Shown here: positions 1-11,900 of the stretch, in pieces
Numbering within the stretch: the stretch's first letter is position 1
How the letters are laid out: every line of letters starts with the position of its first letter
Source of the DNA: Apostichopus japonicus
Taxonomy: Eukaryota > Echinodermata > Holothuroidea > Aspidochirotida > Stichopodidae
Assembly: GCF_037975245.1 (NCBI RefSeq)
Contig: NC_092577.1
Coordinates: 19,652,898-19,716,897 of the forward strand
Length of the DNA: 64,000 nt
Direction of reading: 5' to 3'
Program-made: the position numbers and the translations under genes
The notes under the pieces: model-generated
What the model was told of the DNA's origin: nothing
Databases searched by the model: none
The model's input: only the letters and a program-made list of their open reading frames with translations

Positions 1-62
1 CGTACAAGAAAATTTCTTGTTTTGATACCCCCCAGATCACCGGAAACGGCACTTCTCAGGCT
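1..62 (+). repeat. Edge copy of dispersed repeat module
   Basis: The window opens inside a module that recurs at 675-780, in the tandem array at 1390-1735, and near 22 kb. Shared landmarks are CGTACAAGAAAATTT, then an AGATC[G/A]CCGGAAA core, then a pyrimidine-rich end (cacttctcaggc). The left end lies outside the window. No coding function is apparent. Confidence 0.7.
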
Positions 63-608
63 TGAAATGACCAAGCAGATGTACACTTTTTGCCTGAGAA
101 CCAAGTATTTCCTAATAGTTTTTTCCCATCCATAACCTTTTTGAAGATTGTCAACCCGGCACACATCATGTTCGACCTGATCGCATCTCCTGTGGGTCTT
201 TGCTTTTGTAGGTGATTCTACGTCGCGGCCCACAATACCCGTCAACCCCACTTTTGAAGGTTTCAAGCCCCGTATTTGTTTAGAATTTGAAAATTCACAT
301 TTCTCGTGAATAAACTCACTTGAAAACATACCCATAATGTTGTAAAAAATGTCATCTATGGACAACCAATATAGAAAAACTTCCTTCAACCCCTAACAGA
401 CCGGTCAAAATTGCACGAGTAGAGGGAAGTGTGATGCAGAATGTTGGTCATAAATTTTCGAAAATTCAGACAGTTAATTTCTTGGTGCATGTACAAATAA
501 TAAAACCTGTTATAACGGCTATTATAAAACTTGGTTGAAGGAAATGAAAAAATAGCAGATATTTCCGAAAACCGAACACTACACACATAGGCGTAGGAAG
601 TGCGGCGG

Positions 609-979
609 CAGTGGCGGAGCTAGGGCTATTGGTCTGGAGGGGCGAGAATGGTCTGTAGGGGCGCTTTCCACACTATCTAAGCGGAGCGCCACCACTGGTT
701 GGCGCGTAGCGTACAGAAATTTTTTGAGTAAAGATACTCCCTAGATCGCCGGAAATGACCCTTTCCGGGCCTGCAGATAAACGAAGAATAAGGTGTCATC
801 GCCAAATTACACCAACAAAAATGTGACAAATGTCAATAAGTAGATGAGAGCGCAATAAAAAAGTCAATAATCTAGAATAAGTAAACAGTGGTAAAGAGCT
901 GAAAAAGGCGCCAGCAGTCCATTTGAGTCCGTCAGGGGGGGACATCCGCCCCCCTGACCGTATGGACGCTCCGCCACTG
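609..979. mobile_element. MITE-like element with 12-bp inverted termini
   Basis: CAGTGGCGGAGC at 609-620 is matched exactly in inverted orientation by GCTCCGCCACTG at 968-979. The 371 bp between hold no transposase, one copy of the dispersed module (675-780) and a GC-rich hairpin (931-958, 10-bp stem GTCAGGGGGG, 8-base loop). Short inverted termini without coding capacity are typical of non-autonomous DNA transposons. Related CAGTxGCGTAGCTA motifs beside poly-G occur at 6175 and 25921. No target-site duplication was established, so the boundaries are provisional. Confidence 0.45.
675..780 (+). repeat. Single copy of dispersed module with dyad GCGCCACC/GGTTGGCGC
   Basis: The copy reads ctaagcGGAGCGCCACCA, a 4-base spacer, GTTGGCGCG, then AGCGTACA, an A/T stretch, and tagatcgccggaaatgac. 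The GCGCCACC/GGT(T)GGCGC arms can form a stem of about 8 bp with one bulge. The same order of motifs is seen at 1390-1735 and, on both strands, near 21930-22190. Confidence 0.65.
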
Positions 980-1389
980 CGCGGTGGGGGTGCAGCCCCT
1001 AATTCGCCATTACAAATGTAAAAGAGAGTTTTGACATAATTGGACCTCCATGTTTTTTGATACATCTACATGAGACATGTCGTTGTTTACATTAGCATTC
1101 CGCGGTATACTGCGCAATTTGAACGGACCGTACGGTACACGATGGCATGCGATGTAATAACCGATGCTTGCTTATATGATATTGACATTAACACGTTGAA
1201 CGCGTGCTAAGCGCGCGAAAATTTTTGCTTATTTTTTCAGGCAGGTCGGACAGTTTTGAGGCTTTTCATCCTGGAACGCCATTTTCATGCTCACTGATAT
1301 GATGTGATATCTGCTGTTTGCGTTACAAATTCGAACACGCGCGTAGCGAGGAATTTGCCAAGGGAGGGGTGAAGCCTGTAGGCAAATTA

Positions 1390-1735
1390 TCTAAGCGTAG
1401 CGCCACCATATGTTGGCGCGAAGCGTACAAGAAAATTTTGGCCGAAAATGCCTCCCAGATCGCTGGAAATGGCACTACCCAGGACCATTTGTTAGCGCGA
1501 AGCGTACAAGAAAATTTTGGCCGAAAATGCCTCCCAGATCGCTGGAAATGGCACTACCCAGGACCATTTGTTAGCGCGAAGCGTACAAGCAAATTTTGGC
1601 CGAAAATGCCTCCCAGATCGCTGGAAATGGCACTACCCAGGACCATTTGTTAGCGCGAAGCGTACAAGCAAATTTTGGCCGAAAATGCCTCCCAGATCGC
1701 TGGAAATGACACTTCCCAGGCCTTGTAAGTTGCAT
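1390..1735 (+). repeat. 79-bp tandem repeat array, about four copies
   Basis: The motif GCGCGAAGCGTACAAG begins at about 1416, 1495, 1574 and 1653, giving a period of exactly 79 bp. Copies are nearly identical; the fourth diverges at its end (ggaaatgacacttcccaggcc). The upstream flank (1391-1415) carries the CTAAGCG(T)AGCGCCACC arm that is missing from later copies, so only the 3' part of the module was amplified. Because 79 is not a multiple of 3, open frames across the array read the same unit in three frames and are not genes. Confidence 0.9.
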
Positions 1736-2290
1736 CTAAGCACTTTCTATTTTTAAATTACTTAGCGATATCATTTAAAAAAATGCTGAATGGGGGGGGG
1801 GCGGGCGGTCGCCCCATCCCAAAATGCGTCATGTTCCCCGACGACACGGTCGAGTTCGAGACCAGCCACAGTTGGTTTCATAGCACAATTCTACACACGC
1901 GTTATGATAGACCATATATAGTATATATATAGATCATTAGTGAGAGAGGAAAATGGAAACGTCAAAAAATGGAGTTGTCGGTGTAAGGGGTAGGGTGAGT
2001 CACACTTTTACGAAATCATTGATCCGTCACTGGCTACCCTTCAGCGCTGTAATGATGTCACTGTTTCTCTTTCTCTTCCCAGTGTCTTCGCATTTTTCTT
2101 TTACTCCCTCCTTTTCTCCTTTTTCTCTCTTTCTTCTTTTTCTTTTCCCTTCCTTCCTCTCCTCCTCCTCTTTTTTCTCCGCTTTTTTTCTTGTCTTTTT
2201 TTTTCTCTCTTTTTCTTACCCGGGGGGGCGCGCGCCCCCAACACCCCCCTGGATACGCACCTGACATCTTGTTTGTCGCACTCGAGCTCT
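1736..2290. repeat. Non-coding: poly-G, polypyrimidine tract and GC-rich repeat end
   Basis: No gene is supported. There is a run of 10 G (1792-1801), an AT-rich ATATATAGTATATATA stretch near 1915, and a long polypyrimidine tract (about 2060-2218, almost only C and T). The tract ends in a palindromic GC block (cccgggggggcgcgcgcccc) of a kind seen at MITE and LINE borders. Reading frames in the tract give low-complexity S/F/L-rich or K/E-rich peptides and are not credible proteins. Confidence 0.6.
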
Positions 2291-4995
2291 GGCGAGAGGA
2301 TTGGATATCCTGGAGATGTTGAATCACTTTGTCATACTCGGATCCATACGCGTTCCATGTTACCTGTCCATTCTTGTTGTTGCAAGATTGATGAATATCT
2401 GCACGCTCAGTAGTCACACGATACAATATGTACAAGAGGTTATCAATGGGACACGTATTTTGCACGAAAAATCGGACTCCCTTAAATGTGGCATTGCCAC
2501 CCCATCTTGGTAAAACTGCTTCACTGTTTTTGTCTGGCTGCTTACACCCTTCTTTGCCCATTCCCGATTCTGTGGTTCGTTTTCTTGACTGGTGTCCCGA
2601 TGGCGTCGTTTACTTCCAGTAGGCAACGATGTTTTTGCACTGCGATCTTTCATTGGTCTCGTTTGGTCTCTCGGTTCGACATTTGGAGGTGAAATACCTC
2701 TGCTGAAGTATTTAGATTTTCTTTTCCGAATCCATTTGTCCTGTTGTTGTCTGTCAGACTTACACCTTTTTCTCGGGGACCTACTGGTACGGAAACATGA
2801 TGGCGTAAATATTTCAATCTCATATGGCCAATGATTGAGACGTACTCCAATCTAATGAACTGGCCGGGCCGTAACCTTCTTGGCAACATGTCTTTATCTT
2901 TTCAAAATGCTTTTCTACCATGTTGTTTGTTGCATGGGACTCAGACGATTCTTCATGCATTCCTTTGGAGTTGTGTCGAGACAAGTCACCAAGCATAATT
3001 CCAATCCAAAGTGGAAATGTTGCCATTACTCCTTTCATTATGACATCAATCACTGTATGTTTGAATAAAGGAATTCAAATTCCTTTACAGTCGGCTTTTC
3101 TTAGCCTTTGCCATATTTGGTTGAAATACTGAAAGAAGGGTGATGACTCTCTTATTGATGTAGTGTCTTCTACGGTTGGAGCTTGTACATCTGATGTGTC
3201 GACAATTTCCTCAGTCGTTTTGGCAATGTTTTCTCTGTTTATGTGGTGTTGCAACTTTGCCCTTGCTTTCTTGATCTCTTTTGGCGACCCAAAGACACGG
3301 CAAAACTTTCAAATACTTGTTTTGCTTGTGATAAAGACATGCAATTAATAACAAGTGCAAAAACACACAACACAAATTGTGTTACATCCTTTGGTAGTTC
3401 TAACTGCTTAAGTTGCCTAGACAGTTGATGAATCATATGTGCCGAACATATGTGAGGATACGTTTTCCTTCTGGAAGCAAAAGAACCAGTTGCTGTAATT
3501 AGCCAACACATGTCAAGATATGTTTTAACATCCTCTTTGTTCAAGGCATTTAACACGACATTGATCATCACCCAGGAGTTATCAATTTCTTAAGAGTAAT
3601 AAGTATCTTCCACGATGTTAAATGGTTCATGCTATCAACAATTCTCGAGAGAAAATGACATTTCTGATGTATGATGATCATTGGTAAGCATTTCTGCTAC
3701 TGGTACAGCTCCTTTACCCGGAAGTGGGCTGTTGATTACTCATGCGTAATAAAACACGGGTTTCTTACTCTCTAGAATTTTCTCAACCAGTGATCCAGTG
3801 GCGTCGAAGTACAAAGTCTTCTCTTGAGATGCAAGGTATAACTTTACTTGTTTCTCTGTGTAGAGAATTGCTTTGAAAGGATTGCAGGAGAAGTACTGAA
3901 TGAATCCTGGTATTTGCTTGTGTTTGTCCAGTTCTTCAATTTCTTGGAGCAGTTTTACCTGTTGAAAAATATTGGAGACAAATTCTAATTTTGTCTGCAT
4001 TCACAAAGGATTTTGTGAAGCACCTGCAAGGATTTCATTTCATTAATGTTCCCTGCTCTTCGAGATGCTGGACGAGAACGAAACATTTGCTTAAACCAAT
4101 TTGCGGTTTCTTCCTTCTCTAGCTTGCTGGCGATTTTGCGTCTCTTTGCATATCAGGTGTGTTTCACTTATGGAATGCGTAATTTTGTCATATCTTCGTA
4201 CAGATATAATGACGTTTTGCTTCGGCTTTGGCTGTTCGTTCAGCTTGAAAATGTATCTGCAACATTGTTTAAACTTGCAGTGAGCAGTGGCACTCCAGTA
4301 AGGAGAGTTCTTCTTTCTTTACGTGGTGTTGTCTTTTGAAAATCAAGACAGGTTTTGTTCTTGGCGGTGAATTTACTTTCAATCATCTCAGTCCAACCAT
4401 GTGATAATTTATGAGCAGGTGAATTTCTGACCTTTCTTTCGTCGTCACTGTTGGCGTTCCCATCAATACTAGCCCCGATATCACCATGACTTTCGTCGAC
4501 ACCATCTTCTTTGTCACCTTCATCGTCAAAATGGTTATTTACATTACCACTTTCATCATTAAAGTTATTCTTTTCGTGGTTACTATAGTCAATGACGTCA
4601 CTACTGCTGTCTATATAGTAATCACTATGATACTCACAATCTATAGAGTCATTTTCTTCATTACTACCAACTTTACCTTTGGCTATTAGCGTATAAATTG
4701 TCATCATCGCATCATTGTCGTCACATTCGCTATTATCAATCTTTTTGCCGTCGTTATCACTATCTACTTCATCTTCGAAAGAAACACCGCAATCGTCGAC
4801 CTCATTGTCATCAAGACTATTTTCATCACACCAATCATCTACATGACCTTCGCTATCACGACCAGAAATACTATGACGTTTAATTTCACCTCCGCCTCTA
4901 CTATCACTGTTAATACCTTCATTATCGGCATCGTTTTATCAACCAAAATCGTCACGCTCATCGTTAACACTGTTACGTTGGAATGCGAGAGGTCT
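2290..4995 (-). pseudogene. Decayed MULE/NOF-like DDE transposase gene with acidic N terminus
   Basis: On the minus strand a D/E/N/S-rich frame runs from about 4990 to 4240, with two stops near 4940. Transposase-like pieces follow in shifting frames: TLYFDATGSLVEKI (candidate first catalytic Asp at 3803-3805), then KKPVFYYA, AVPVAEMLTNDH (near 3690), EIDNSWVMINVVL (candidate second Asp at 3581-3583) and HICSAHMIHQL (Cys near 3448). Further on are PLWIGIMLGDLSRH (near 3000) and FFVQNTCPIDNLLYILY (2420-2470). The order Asp, Asp, C-x2-H resembles MULE-type transposases, and the DATG..NTCPIDN combination is one I associate with a metazoan MULE/NOF-like family. At least five stops or frameshifts make it a pseudogene. 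The family name is inference; the transposase-like character is better supported. Confidence 0.6.
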
Positions 4996-5213
4996 CGATA
5001 ATTAATTTTTAACGAGACACAAGCCTGGGTTCGTTTTTGAGAGAACACAGACAAATTGACGAGTGTAGAGAATTTGAATGAGAACGTAAACTATATTGAA
5101 CAATGGAGCTTGAACCAACAACAAGTGGTAAATACAAATATGTAGAAAATTACAAACTTAACAACATAGGATACACTTTAAAACACGCTGGTCTCTTCCA
5201 ACGGCGATATCCC

Positions 5214-5840
5214 TCAGCGGCCACGGCCTTGATGACGACGATTCTCGGTCCGTTGTACCGCGAAATTCACTGGTCCTCGACGAAGTTTCTCGCGATCCCA
5301 GAAACACCAGTCACTTTCTTTTCGGCGATGCTCCAAAATAGAAGACGGACTTCCAGCTACAATCGAGTGAAGCACAAGTGGAACTTCTCGCCGACTAAAT
5401 TTTACCACAGTGAGTCCAAAATCAGCTTTATAGCCACCAACTCCTGGCGTAACGAACTTCCTCAACGGACACAGAAATTCTTCACCTTCTCCGAAATAAC
5501 GACTGGAAAACTGTAGTTTCACAGCAAAGTCCTCTTCAAACTTCTGAATGGCAGTGTAGAATCAATCTTGGTATCGATATCTCAATCCCTCAGAAACTAC
5601 TGGCAGTTGAGCACTGACGATATATAGTAGAATGGTATAGTGTGTCGTCGCTTGTATTCGTTCAGAAACTGAGAAACTCTCCGATCTGGGGCGGGTTTTT
5701 ATACGATTCGCCATGTCAAGAATCATGTAGATCTTTCTCGATACATCTGAGTAACAATTAGACCCAGTTTCGTGCACAGCGTACAACGGGATTTCACGTA
5801 AACCGACGGGAACCAGAGACCAGCGTGTCATCATAAGCAA
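5214..5840 (-). CDS. Unrecognised reading frame, about 209 codons with one internal TGA
   Basis: A single minus-strand frame runs from about 5840 to 5214 and is broken only by a TGA at 5562-5564. It contains protein-like stretches such as HETGSNCYSDVSRKIYMILD, AIQKFEEDFAVKLQFSSRYF and FVTPGVGGYKADFG. The composition is balanced and not low-complexity. I do not recognise a domain, signal peptide or membrane segment. It lies upstream of, and on the same strand as, the transposase remnant at 2290-4995, so it could be an exon or part of the same element. The opposite strand also has a 137-codon open frame (5103-5516), so chance cannot be excluded. Confidence 0.25.
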
Positions 5841-8499
5841 TATACCAGAACAATCGTGTATTGCTCATTACATAAATAACATTCTGATACGGTAACCCGA
5901 CCTAATTTCTCAAATATTGATTTGTCACGTAGGCCACTTCAAATACTTTCTATATTATAACATTAGGTTCCTCACTAGCAGTGACTAGCGTTAGGCTACA
6001 ATGGGCCCTCGTAACAACATGTAGAACGTCATCATCATTAAAAGGGTCGTCACCGTCCACCTCGTCGTCATGATCCTTTGTAACATGATCGCTAGTCGCC
6101 TCAGCAATCGGCTGTAACTGCAATATCATCAAGGGCGTCGTGCGAAAATTATTTTTTTGGGGGCCCGTGAGCACAGTTGCGTAGCTACGGGGGGGGGGCC
6201 TGTGAGGCCGAGGCCCCCCATGAAATTGGCTGTCCCCCCACTGGGAATGGGGTAAGAAAAAATGTAAAACAAAGAAACAAAAACTCATCGGTGCATTCAC
6301 TAATATTTTTCGTTCAATAATTTCGGAAATACAGTTACACAATTTTCTCGTCTACATCTGGCAGAATAACAATAATACAATATCTCTAGTAATCATGAGA
6401 ATGGTCACATAGCATGACATGGCAATGGTCGATGCGACCATACACCACGAACCTTGTGCTTGTGCTGCGCGATATCGATATCTGCTGAAAATATGTTCAG
6501 TGCTTCCACCTAGCGCAACAATATATCAAAAGATTGGCTCCGTTTGTACAGAGCCGAGGTATCAGGTATTCATATATTACCTCGAGTCAAATGAATATAT
6601 GTCATTGAATATTCCACAAAACAACTTTTTTTATGGCCACGAAACTGTCCAAACATGATTTTCCACTACTGGTAGAGATATAAAATATTGGGAATTCGGA
6701 AATTGCTGCAAACATGCGGCTGTGCCTGTTCACTACTCACTACTGTATCGCCTTAAAAAATGATGAGTGGAAATTGTTTCTCCAGGACCGTATCGTATCG
6801 GTATCGAGTGCGTCTGATATACGAACGTACGTAGTACGTACGTACGTCTATGATGATATGCACTGTACTGTACTGATCACGCGTATGATAAAATTTATTC
6901 AGAAATTACAGTCAGAATATGAGATTTCGGAACTATTCAACATGCACGTACTGTAGAACGTCAGCCGCATCACCCGCATAAAACTGGTGTTCCATCCGAT
7001 GACTGAGCTGTAGATTACAATACGTAGGTAAGTATTTCCTGTCACAAGCTATCGCGGCTTCCCTCATGCGGTCGTGCCGTAGGCTAGTTGAAGTTCCTTT
7101 GTACTCTTCAGCCTAACGTGTAACGCCAAGGCCCTACATGTAGCCTAGGCTTAACGCTAGGTCTAAAGTATTAGTAAACATGATATTTTGTGATTGAACA
7201 CTGCAGTTTCTGCACAGGTCAATATTCTGTTGATTCCCAGTCCGGCGCTGTCAGCCTAACTGAACAATTGTAGAATACGATGCCCCATCTCTAGGCCCTA
7301 CTTGCTACTTATTGGACACTCGGGGCTTGTGTAGCAGCGGGGTTCGGTGTGCATGAACTGATTAAATTTTGGGCACAAAAAACCTCCATTGAGTTATGTA
7401 ATTAGCCTATTTTTTGTCATTTATTGTTTCAGCTTGTTAGCAGGATTACGCAAGAACCGTATGAGCTATGATGATTTAGCTTAGCATATAGGTACAGGAT
7501 AAGGAGTACTTGAACGGATCAGATTTCCGGCCTAAAATATGCTAATTAATTAGCCTAATTTGCATAATTTATGCCATTTTTCACAGTTTGTCGGATTTTC
7601 ACGAAACTTGGTGGTAATGGTCTATCTTCGGTCCCAAGAATTTTGGCTGTAGCGTTGGGGTCACTAGAGGCCATATAATGTGACTAATTTGCATAATTTC
7701 TGCACATTTTGCAAGTTCCACTGATGTTCAATCAATTCTGTGGGTACGGTCCTATAGCCTTTCTGTTGCTTTTAATGGTAATGAACTTCAATCACATCAA
7801 ACCCTCCCTTCCATATGTGGCGCAGTTGGTGGCCAGCAACCTACAGCCTTTCTGATGCTTTAGATATCAAAGTTATTATCAGCCAACAAGCAAATGTCCC
7901 TCTTCCCTGCCCATTAGATTGAAATGGTTGGAATATAATAGATATTGCAACAGAAAAAACACTGATCACGAAATAGGCGAGACTAGCGGTTCGAGAACCC
8001 ACTTGTATATATTATTCACCTGATATTATATTTTTTAAATAAAGGTGGAAACATGCAGCATCTTTTCCTTGCCTTTTTCGACCGCGAAAAATTGATGGCG
8101 CACGTCATAAGTTATATTTGAGGAGGTTGTCCGTTCTGCGGCGCGAGGAGACTGAGATATAGCTGAAATAGTTCAATTTTAGTCAAAGTTCTTTGGCTGA
8201 CATGTATCCTGATGCATTCAGTGTTAACATTTTAACACATTGCTAAGGTGATAATAGTAATTCCAGGTGGAATAGGTGCGCACTCGACGGGTATGTACAC
8301 TGAACGTGTACCCTGCGATACTAATACTAGCAGTACTATAGCAGTGAGAAATTGATTTTGATCATGGAGGCACTGGACTAGGAGAGTCCCTGGGCTCTCC
8401 TGGCCTTCGGTCATCTTTAGCCATGGCCTTGGGTAGGATGAAGAATAGAGGCCTTCTTGGCTCTTCTCCGCTTACTATAGTGACCCATTTATTTTCCAG
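5841..8499. other. Non-coding stretch
   Basis: No gene is supported. It contains CAGTTGCGTAGCTAC followed by 10 G (6175-6198; a MITE-terminus-like motif), a run of overlapping TACG tetramers (about 6824-6849), and GCCTA/TAGGC-rich single-copy-looking sequence (7080-7300). A 25-bp segment at 7975-8000 is repeated in inverted orientation at 12873-12897. Two polymorphic-looking AT-rich blocks (7540-7800) contain 'taatttgcata' repeats. Confidence 0.5.
7975..8000 (+). repeat. SINE-like T-arm motif, left member of inverted pair
   Basis: AGGCGAGACTAG, one variable base, GGTT, one variable base, GAGAACC: 25 bp that recur inverted at 12873-12897 with two mismatches. GGTTCGAgaACC resembles a Pol III B box, so both may be remnants of a tRNA-derived SINE family rather than termini of one element. 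Confidence 0.4.
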
Positions 8500-8736
8500 G
8501 TGCAGTCATGGCAGGTTCAGATTTACGATCCATGTTCTCTGCCATGAGAAAACGTCAGAGTGAGGAGCCACCTGCAAGAGAGACGGAACAGCATAAGAAG
8601 ATCTGCACAGCCACAGATGATTTGCCAGGGACATCATTCCAGATCGAGGACGATGAAAGCAGTCTAGATGGTGACAGAGATTCGAGTGAAGACCTGTCAG
8701 ATGAAGAACCACTCGGCCCTATCGTAGAGCGAGAAG
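8500..8736 (+). pseudogene. ZMYM1-like hAT-derived gene, exon 1 (ATG at 8508)
   Basis: A pyrimidine-rich acceptor (ttattttccag, ending 8499) precedes gtgcagtcATGG, so the ATG at 8508 sits just inside a spliced exon. The exon encodes about 76 residues that are hydrophilic and acidic (for example SSLDGDRDSSEDLSDEEP) and ends at a GTAACT donor after 8736, in phase 1. That phase joins the frame of the block starting at 15841. An acidic disordered N terminus ahead of a TTF-type zinc finger is usual for ZMYM1-like and other hAT-derived proteins. The 7.1-kb intron that follows contains a CR1-like LINE on the opposite strand. Assignment to the downstream gene rests on phase, spacing and family layout. 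Confidence 0.55.
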
Positions 8737-8919
8737 GTAACTACTGTACATTTTAACTATTGTTGGATAGTGGATGCCACATTATCCTGTGACAATCTGC
8801 TCTGTCTTTCACGTCTGGGACCCGTCATGTAACCTAGTGTAGGCCTAGAGTGGATTCTCTCAATAGATCCCTCGTGAGATAAACCACTGGAATAACTAGA
8901 GCACCAATGGTGCAGAAGC

Positions 8920-11900
8920 TCATTTCATTTCATTTCATTTATTTTTCCATTTTCTCACAATGTTTTTATAATAATAGGACTGTGAAGACAATACCATGCA
9001 AAGAAAATAATAAGTAGTAATTCAAATAAAAGAAAAATAATGGAAATTACGGAGAGAAAATGGTGGAAGGGCTTGGAAGCCGTAGCTTGTACAAGAAGCC
9101 CACCAAAAATAAAGGTAACAAGTATAAAGTAAATGGGCATAATAATAAAGCCCCTAACAAAGAAGACCTATACCCCCCCCCCCCACCCCTAAAATAAACA
9201 AAAAGGCATTTTGATAATGTGGGAAATACTTAAAGTCAGAGACAAATGTAGATCTAAAGATGTTGATACTTGTATAAAAGATGATTTTTCAACTTGAATG
9301 AAAATGAATTAAGGTACTTAATATTTCTTAATGTATGACTTAGGCTATTCCAAAAATTAACACCATAACAGACGATGGAACGTTTAAAGACATCGGTATT
9401 TATGGGCAATGAAAATAAATTTCCAGAGGATCTGGTGTGGTAGTTATGTATATTATAATTGAAATGAAAGTAATTATTAAAATTGACTGGTAATTTATTA
9501 TTAATAGACTTAAAAATAAAAACTGCACAGTGGTATCTATGTAAATCAAAAATATCTAGTAAGTTCAGTGAGCTGAATAGTGGTGGGGTATGTGCTAAGA
9601 AATCAGACTGTGTAATAACACGGACAGCCTTCTTTTGTAATAAAAGCAATTGCTTTAGGTAGGTAGAATATGCATTACCCCAAACAATATTACAATAATT
9701 AAGATGAGGTAGTATGAGAGTATTATACAAGTTCTTGAGAATATACATTGGAACAAAGTCTTTGATTTTATAAAGGACTCCAACAGTTTTTGAGATGGTA
9801 GTTTTAATCTTGGAGATGTGGGAAGACCACTTTAGAGCAGGATCAATAAATAAACCTAGGAATTTTATAACCTCAACACGCTTTAACTGTGAGTTGCCAA
9901 TACATATATCTATGTTCTTGATTTTTTTGTGGTTTGGGTGAAAAATCATAAAGTGGGTTTTGTTAATATTCAAAGATAATTTATTTACTTGACACCAAGT
10001 AGAGACTTTAGCTAATTCAAAATTTATAGTAGATGCAGCATGATTTATATCTTTGTGTTTATACAGTATACTGGTGTCATCTGCGAAAAGTGTAAAATAC
10101 AAGGTGTTTGAACAATTTATAATATCATTTATATACAAGGAGAAAAGCAGTGGACCTAAAATTGACCCTTGTGGTACTCCACATGTAATTTTACTGAAAT
10201 TAGAATAATGATTATCAATATGAACACATTGGCGTCTATTGGATAGATAATTAACAAACCAGTTGAATGCAACCCCTCTTATACCATAATGATACAATTT
10301 GTTGAAGAGAATTCCATGATTGACAGTATCAAAGGCTTTAGAAAAATCTAAAAATACACCCAAAGAATATTCCTTATTGTTAAAGCCGTTAATGATATAT
10401 TGAGAAACATCCAAAGCTGCCATATCTGTAGAACGCCCCTTACGAAATCCAAATTGTCTATCAGTAACAATGTTGTTCTTGTCTAAAAAATGTACAGTAC
10501 GGTTATATATTATACGTTCTAAGAGTTTAGATAAAGATGAAAGAACTGAGATGGGCCTGTAATTGTTAATAGATAGCTTATCACCACTTTTGAAAATTGG
10601 AGTAACTTTAGCTTCTTTAGTACGAGTTGGAACAACACCTGTAGATATTGATAAATTAAAAATATATGTAAGAGGGGCAGCTATAATAAAACGATTTTCT
10701 TGGAGAAACTGAACAGAAATATTATCAAGACCACAAGAGCCTATTTTCAATTGCATTATTAAATTGATAATTTCAGAGGAGTTGGTTGGTGAGAGAAATA
10801 GAGATGATGGGGTACTATCAGTAAGAAAATCTGTAAATTTTGAGTGACAAGTGGGAATAGAACTTGCAAGGTTGTTACCTATATTAGCAAAAAAGTCATT
10901 CAATTTCTCGGCCATGTCAAATTTCTTTGTAATTAACAAATCATTATCTTTAATTTTATCTATTGGAGTATTGATTGAAGTACGACCAAGAATTTTATTA
11001 ATCGTATACCATGTTTTCTTTAAATTATTTTTATTGTCTTTGAAACAGTTTTCATAATACATCTTCTTGGCTAATGTGATAATTTTTGTCAGTTTATTTT
11101 TATAAAGAGTATATTTACATTTATTGGTACTGGAAGGATTAAGAAGGTACTTTTTATATAATTTATTCTTTTTTGAAATTGAAGTTAAAATACTTGATGT
11201 TATCCAAGGTGAGCGAATAGTATTGGATTTTCTTTGAAATTGCTTAACTACACAGTGCTTAGAAATTATATTGTTAATATTATCGACAAAAAAGTTATAT
11301 GCAGTATCAACATCTCGGAGATTGTATAATAGGTTCCAATCAACAGAAGAAAGTTCTAAATTGATATTACGTAAAGAATCTTTACTGGTCCTCTTATGGT
11401 AAAAAAAGTTATTGGAGCATGGTAATGAGTGCGCCTTAAAATCCCTACAACAATAAACAGGCAAGTGGTCACTTATGTCTGATAATAGAATCCCCGAGCT
11501 TAAGTTAACAAAAGTATCATTACAAAAGATGTTGTCAATGAGTGAGGCTGATTGTGGAGTAATTCTAGTTGGTTTTGAAATAAGTGGAAAGTAAGAATGG
11601 GAATACATTAGATCTAAGAAATTGGATACATTAGAATCATGATCACTTTTTAACAAGTCAATATTAAAGTCACCACAGATATAGCAAGTCTTACTGACAA
11701 CACTTAAATTAATCATTAGACTGGACAGTTCATCATTAAAATTGGATATTGGAATGTCAGGGGGCTTATAAATAACTCCTATAGAAAGAGATTTGTTGTC
11801 AAATTTTACATCAATAAATAAAGATTCAAATAATAAAGGGTTGGACATCAAATCATTTCTAACAGTAAAAGATACTGAATTATGGACATAAAAACCAACA

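Noticed and set aside
1390-1735. Possible CRISPR array
   Set aside because: Whole 79-bp units are repeated with no variable spacers, in a eukaryotic-type context.
1318-1756. Overlapping open frames of 111 and 79 codons
   Set aside because: They are produced by the 79-bp tandem repeat, which is open in all three frames; no protein family resemblance.
1953-2264. Open frame rich in Ser, Phe and Leu
   Set aside because: It is a polypyrimidine tract; the opposite strand gives a Lys/Glu-rich low-complexity peptide.
5103-5516. Plus-strand open frame of 137 codons
   Set aside because: It is antisense to a longer minus-strand frame with more protein-like sequence; neither is recognised, so only the minus frame is listed, with low confidence.
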